From assembly GCA_902727905.1 (NCBI GenBank), contig CACVAR010000044.1, positions 1-9,071 of the forward strand: a stretch of 9,071 nucleotides of DNA, given 5' to 3'. The translations under genes and the position numbers were made by a program. Numbering within the stretch: the first letter of the stretch is position 1; each line of letters starts with the position of its first letter. Origin of the DNA: an uncultured Sulfurovum sp. Lineage in GTDB: Bacteria > Campylobacterota > Campylobacteria > Campylobacterales > Sulfurovaceae. Of the stretch, positions 7,052 through 9,071 are shown one piece after another. A model generated the notes under the pieces. It searched no databases. It was not told where the DNA came from and saw only the letters and a program-made list of their open reading frames with translations.

Positions 7052-7099
7052 ACAATATCCAAGTATAAGAACAAACAGTACAAATTCAAAGGAGAATTA

Positions 7100-7318
7100 A
7101 TGGCTAAAGACGACGTAATAGAAATTGATGGTAAAGTAGTTGAAGCTCTACCAAATGCAACTTTTAGAGTTGAACTTGATAACGGACATATTATTTTATG
7201 TCATATTGCTGGAAAAATGAGAATGCATTACATTAAAATTTTACCTGGTGATAAAGTAAAAGTTGAGTTAACACCATACAGCCTTGACAAAGGTCGTATT
7301 ACTTTTAGATATAAATAG
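7100..7318 (+). CDS. infA: translation initiation factor IF-1
   Basis: IF-1 occupies the A site of the 30S subunit during initiation and cooperates with IF-2 and IF-3. The 72-residue product has the exact family length and is a single S1-type OB domain: M-A-K-D-D-V-I-E-I-D-G-K-V at the start, F-R-V-E-L-D-N-G-H (22-30), H-I-A-G-K-M-R-M-H-Y-I-K-I-L-P-G-D (35-51), ending G-R-I-T-F-R-Y-K. AAAGGAG just upstream is a strong ribosome binding site. It is the last gene of the operon: its TAG stop lies inside the 5' arm of the terminator hairpin. rpmJ, which often follows infA, is not present. Confidence 0.97.
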   Translation: MAKDDVIEIDGKVVEALPNATFRVELDNGHIILCHIAGKMRMHYIKILPGDKVKVELTPYSLDKGRITFRYK

Positions 7319-7341
7319 GCTACTATTTATATCTTTTTCTT
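7307..7341 (+). terminator. probable intrinsic terminator of the ribosomal operon
   Basis: A perfect 12-bp inverted repeat pairs 7307-7318 (AGATATAAATAG) with 7323-7334 (CTATTTATATCT) around a four-base GCTA loop. It is followed at once by TTTTCTT (7335-7341), giving the hairpin plus U-tract of a factor-independent terminator on the plus strand. The stem has only two G-C pairs, so it is weak by E. coli standards, but the genome is AT-rich. The infA TAG stop (7316-7318) is part of the 5' arm. Position after the last plus-strand gene supports the call; termination itself is inferred. Confidence 0.72.
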
Positions 7342-7360
7342 GAACATCTGTTCAAGAAAA
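7335..7360. repeat. 11-bp inverted repeat in the convergent gap
   Basis: TTTTCTTGAAC (7335-7345) and GTTCAAGAAAA (7350-7360) are perfect inverted repeats with a four-base ATCT loop. Its 5' arm is the T-tract following the infA hairpin, and its 3' arm is the T-tract of the opposite strand following the kinase gene. No T-run follows the repeat itself on either strand, so by itself it is not a classical terminator. It may act as a second barrier to readthrough, as an mRNA 3'-end stabiliser, or be a by-product of having a matching T-tract on each strand. As a protein-binding palindrome it would be unusual in this place. Confidence 0.6.
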
Positions 7361-7381
7361 TTAATCTAATGGGAAGATTAA
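7339..7381 (-). terminator. possible weak terminator of the kinase gene (minus strand)
   Basis: TTAATCT (7361-7367) and AGATTAA (7375-7381) form a 7-bp inverted repeat with a seven-base loop. Read on the minus strand it contains the kinase stop codon (TAA at 7363-7361) and is followed at once by TTTTCTT (7360 down to 7354), then GAAC and the rest of the central repeat. This mirrors the plus-strand hairpin plus TTTTCTT. The stem has a single G-C pair, so it may be too weak to terminate alone; the central repeat just downstream could assist. The call is an inference from layout. Confidence 0.35.
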
Positions 7382-8506
7382 AGTAAAAGTACTTCCTTTC
7401 TTAAGTTCTGATTCTAATGAAATATCAATTTTATTAGCTCGACAAATACCCATAACAATATCCAAGCCTATTCCAAAGCCTCCTGATCCCTTATTACTAA
7501 CACGTTTATAACGTTTAAAAATCTTTTTTTGATCTTCTTTACTAATACCTAAACCTTGGTCTTTAATTTTTAAAATATTTTCTTGTAATGAAATGTCTAT
7601 GGTTTTATTATTTTTAGAGTATTTAATGGCATTTGAAAGAAGATTATTAATGAGCTTTTGTATGCTGTTTTTATCCATATTAATTGTTAATGTATTAAGT
7701 TCAGCATTAATCGTGATATTTTTACTGGCAGCAATTTCTTGGAAATATTTTATAGATGAGTATACATGTTCAGCTAAGTCAAACTCTTCTTTAACTTCAA
7801 CATCTAAGTCATTAAAAGCTAAATAAGCAATCGAGTTGTAAGTTTCTGAAATCATTTTTGAAGACATTAACATATGCTCTACCATCTCTTTATCATACTC
7901 TTTTTTTAAGTAGTTTGCTGACATCATAAGTGCTGTTACAGGGGTATTTAGTTCATGGGCAGAGTCTTTCATAAAACGGCTTAAAATATCAAAGTTGTCT
8001 TTTACTGGTTTCAGTAATAGACGACTTAAAAAATAACCTATAAAAGCAATAAATATTGTAGCGAGAAAAAGACTGAACCAAATAAACGTTTTAAGTTTTT
8101 CCATGGTTGTGGTCACTTCTGAGTCTTCAATGACAATATATTTGATACTATCAATGGCTTCATCTAACTCATTGATGTAAAATGCAGACTCTCTACCTCT
8201 GTAATTAATTTCTTCAAAATTTATTTCTTGAGTACTAAGTTTAGATTTTATAACCTCTTGATATTTGTCATAGAGTCCAACTTTCATAATTCTGTCATCA
8301 TGAAAAAACTTAGATGTGTCATCTCCATTACCAATACTTGTTTCTACATGCATGGCGATGTTTTGCATACGAACATCACACATTCGATCTATAGACAAAA
8401 GTCGCTCATGGTAATAAAAGTAACCTATACTTCCTAACATTAAGATAGATGATGAGACATAAATGAGTAAAAAGCTAATCAAAGCTCGGCGTTCGTCATG
8501 ATACAA
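7361..8506 (-). CDS. membrane sensor histidine kinase
   Basis: A two-component sensor kinase, presumably passing phosphate to the regulator encoded just upstream. From the TTG at 8506 it has 381 residues: a membrane helix at about 8-31, a periplasmic part at about 32-140 of no recognised family, and a second helix at about 140-162. The HisKA domain has its phospho-acceptor H184 in D-S-A-H-E-L-N-T-P-V. The HATPase domain shows the N box I-N-N-L-L-S-N-A-I-K-Y-S (N288, N292), the G1 box D-Q-G-L-G-I (D316), the F box K-I-F-K-R-Y and the G2 box G-G-F-G-I-G-L (342-348), so it looks catalytically intact. The start is uncertain. No ATG is in frame near the N-terminus; TTG at 8536 is possible, but TTG at 8506 has GGGG seven bases upstream and avoids a long overlap with the regulator. 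The stimulus is unknown. Confidence 0.92.
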   Translation of the reverse strand: MYHDERRALISFLLIYVSSSILMLGSIGYFYYHERLLSIDRMCDVRMQNIAMHVETSIGNGDDTSKFFHDDRIMKVGLYDKYQEVIKSKLSTQEINFEEINYRGRESAFYINELDEAIDSIKYIVIEDSEVTTTMEKLKTFIWFSLFLATIFIAFIGYFLSRLLLKPVKDNFDILSRFMKDSAHELNTPVTALMMSANYLKKEYDKEMVEHMLMSSKMISETYNSIAYLAFNDLDVEVKEEFDLAEHVYSSIKYFQEIAASKNITINAELNTLTINMDKNSIQKLINNLLSNAIKYSKNNKTIDISLQENILKIKDQGLGISKEDQKKIFKRYKRVSNKGSGGFGIGLDIVMGICRANKIDISLESELKKGSTFTLIFPLD

Positions 8507-9071
8507 GGCGATACCCCATTCCACGTATGGTTTCAATACTGTCTTTACCTATTAAGGCTCGTAAATTTCTAATATAGACGCGTAATGTTGCATCACTTGG
8601 CATAGTCTCATAAGTCCATAGGTTTTGTGTTAACTCTTCTTTTGAAACAGTTCTTGTTTTATTTGTTGCTAGATAGTTTAGAAGTTCAGATTCTTTTTTA
8701 GCAAGTGAAAATGTTTTATTCTCTTTTGTTATTTGATTATTTAAAGCATCAAACAATATCGCATTTCCCACTTCTATAAGTTGATTTTGTTCTATGTTAA
8801 AAGTACGTGTAATATTATCTATACGCATGTCTAATTCATCGAGTTCAAAAGGTTTTTTGATGTAATCGTTGCATCCATGGGTAAAAGCTTTTTTTAAATG
8901 TACGGTATCTTGATAAGCTGTTATCATAATAATGGGGGTAGTATCATTGTAAGATCGTAACTCTTTTATAAGATTAAGTCCAGTAACACCAGGTACATTT
9001 GAGTCAAAAATAAGTAAGTTGAATTTTTCGTCTTCTACTTTTTCCAGTGCTGTATCACCATCATAAACAGA
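8496..9071 (-). CDS. OmpR/PhoB-family response regulator, N-terminus beyond window
   Basis: A DNA-binding response regulator that should be phosphorylated by the adjoining kinase. The frame is open to the window edge, so 191 C-terminal residues are visible and about 30 are missing, including the acidic pair of the receiver. The phospho-acceptor Asp is visible residue 23 (L-I-F-D-S-N-V-P-G), followed by the conserved Thr in I-M-I-T-A-Y (51) and Lys in D-Y-I-K-K-P-F (73), so the active site seen is complete. The C-terminal winged-helix domain shows S-L-A-K-K-E-S-E-L-L-N-Y-L, S-K-E-E-L, the recognition-helix region D-A-T-L-R-V-Y-I-R-N-L-R, and the wing I-R-G-M-G-Y-R-L. The ATG at 8927 lies inside the receiver and is not the start. 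The 3' end overlaps the kinase start by 11 bases if the kinase begins at 8506. Target genes are unknown. Confidence 0.94.
   Translation of the reverse strand, partial: SVYDGDTALEKVEDEKFNLLIFDSNVPGVTGLNLIKELRSYNDTTPIIMITAYQDTVHLKKAFTHGCNDYIKKPFELDELDMRIDNITRTFNIEQNQLIEVGNAILFDALNNQITKENKTFSLAKKESELLNYLATNKTRTVSKEELTQNLWTYETMPSDATLRVYIRNLRALIGKDSIETIRGMGYRLVS

Noticed and set aside
7593..7826. Plus-strand open frames opposite the kinase (also 8228-8437)
   Set aside because: They are antisense to the kinase coding sequence, whose motifs are unambiguous on the minus strand; no ribosome binding site or homology is seen.
8496..8927. A short regulator starting at the ATG at 8927
   Set aside because: This Met lies in the I-M-I-T-A-Y strand of the receiver domain, and the frame upstream encodes the phospho-acceptor Asp, so it is internal.
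1..9071. Mobile element, CRISPR array, tRNA or toxin-antitoxin genes
   Set aside because: I saw no transposase or integrase motif, no regularly spaced direct repeats, no tRNA-like sequence and no unassigned stretch long enough to hold such a gene.

Overview
The window is the 3' part of a fused S10-spc ribosomal protein operon on the plus strand. It runs from a 5'-truncated rpsC to infA and meets a two-component regulatory pair on the minus strand that leaves the window at its right edge. The DNA is AT-rich. Several traits together suggest a Campylobacterota (former Epsilonproteobacteria) chromosome, of the Sulfurimonas/Sulfurovum/Arcobacter kind: no rpmD (L30) gene between rpsE and rplO, a short four-cysteine S14, short S5 and L15, and protein sequences that resemble Campylobacter ribosomal proteins as I remember them. 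The genus cannot be fixed by eye.

Positions 1-5034 encode thirteen ribosomal proteins in the order rpsC-rplP-rpmC-rpsQ-rplN-rplX-rplE-rpsN-rpsH-rplF-rplR-rpsE-rplO. Gaps are 0-13 bases. Three of these junctions are one-base TAATG overlaps, and rplP and rpmC overlap by 14 bases. Positions 5037-7051 hold secY and map, joined by a further TAATG. After the only sizeable gap in the operon (48 bases) comes infA (7100-7318). The cluster therefore supplies ribosomal subunits, the translocon that receives secreted nascent chains, the enzyme that trims initiator methionine, and initiation factor IF-1.

The operon stops at infA. The 42-base convergent gap and the gene ends beside it (7307-7381) are tiled by three adjacent inverted repeats arranged almost symmetrically. 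Each strand has a stop-codon-containing hairpin followed by TTTTCTT, so the area looks like a compact bidirectional terminator. No rpmJ-rpsM-rpsK-rpsD-rpoA-rplQ (alpha operon) follows, so those genes must lie elsewhere.

On the minus strand (7361-9071) lie a membrane sensor histidine kinase and, upstream of it and slightly overlapping, an OmpR-type response regulator whose N-terminus is beyond the window. Their signal is unknown. Apart from the terminator architecture and the uncharacterised sensor domain, this is ordinary housekeeping sequence; I find no mobile element, CRISPR array, RNA gene or evidence of a new system.
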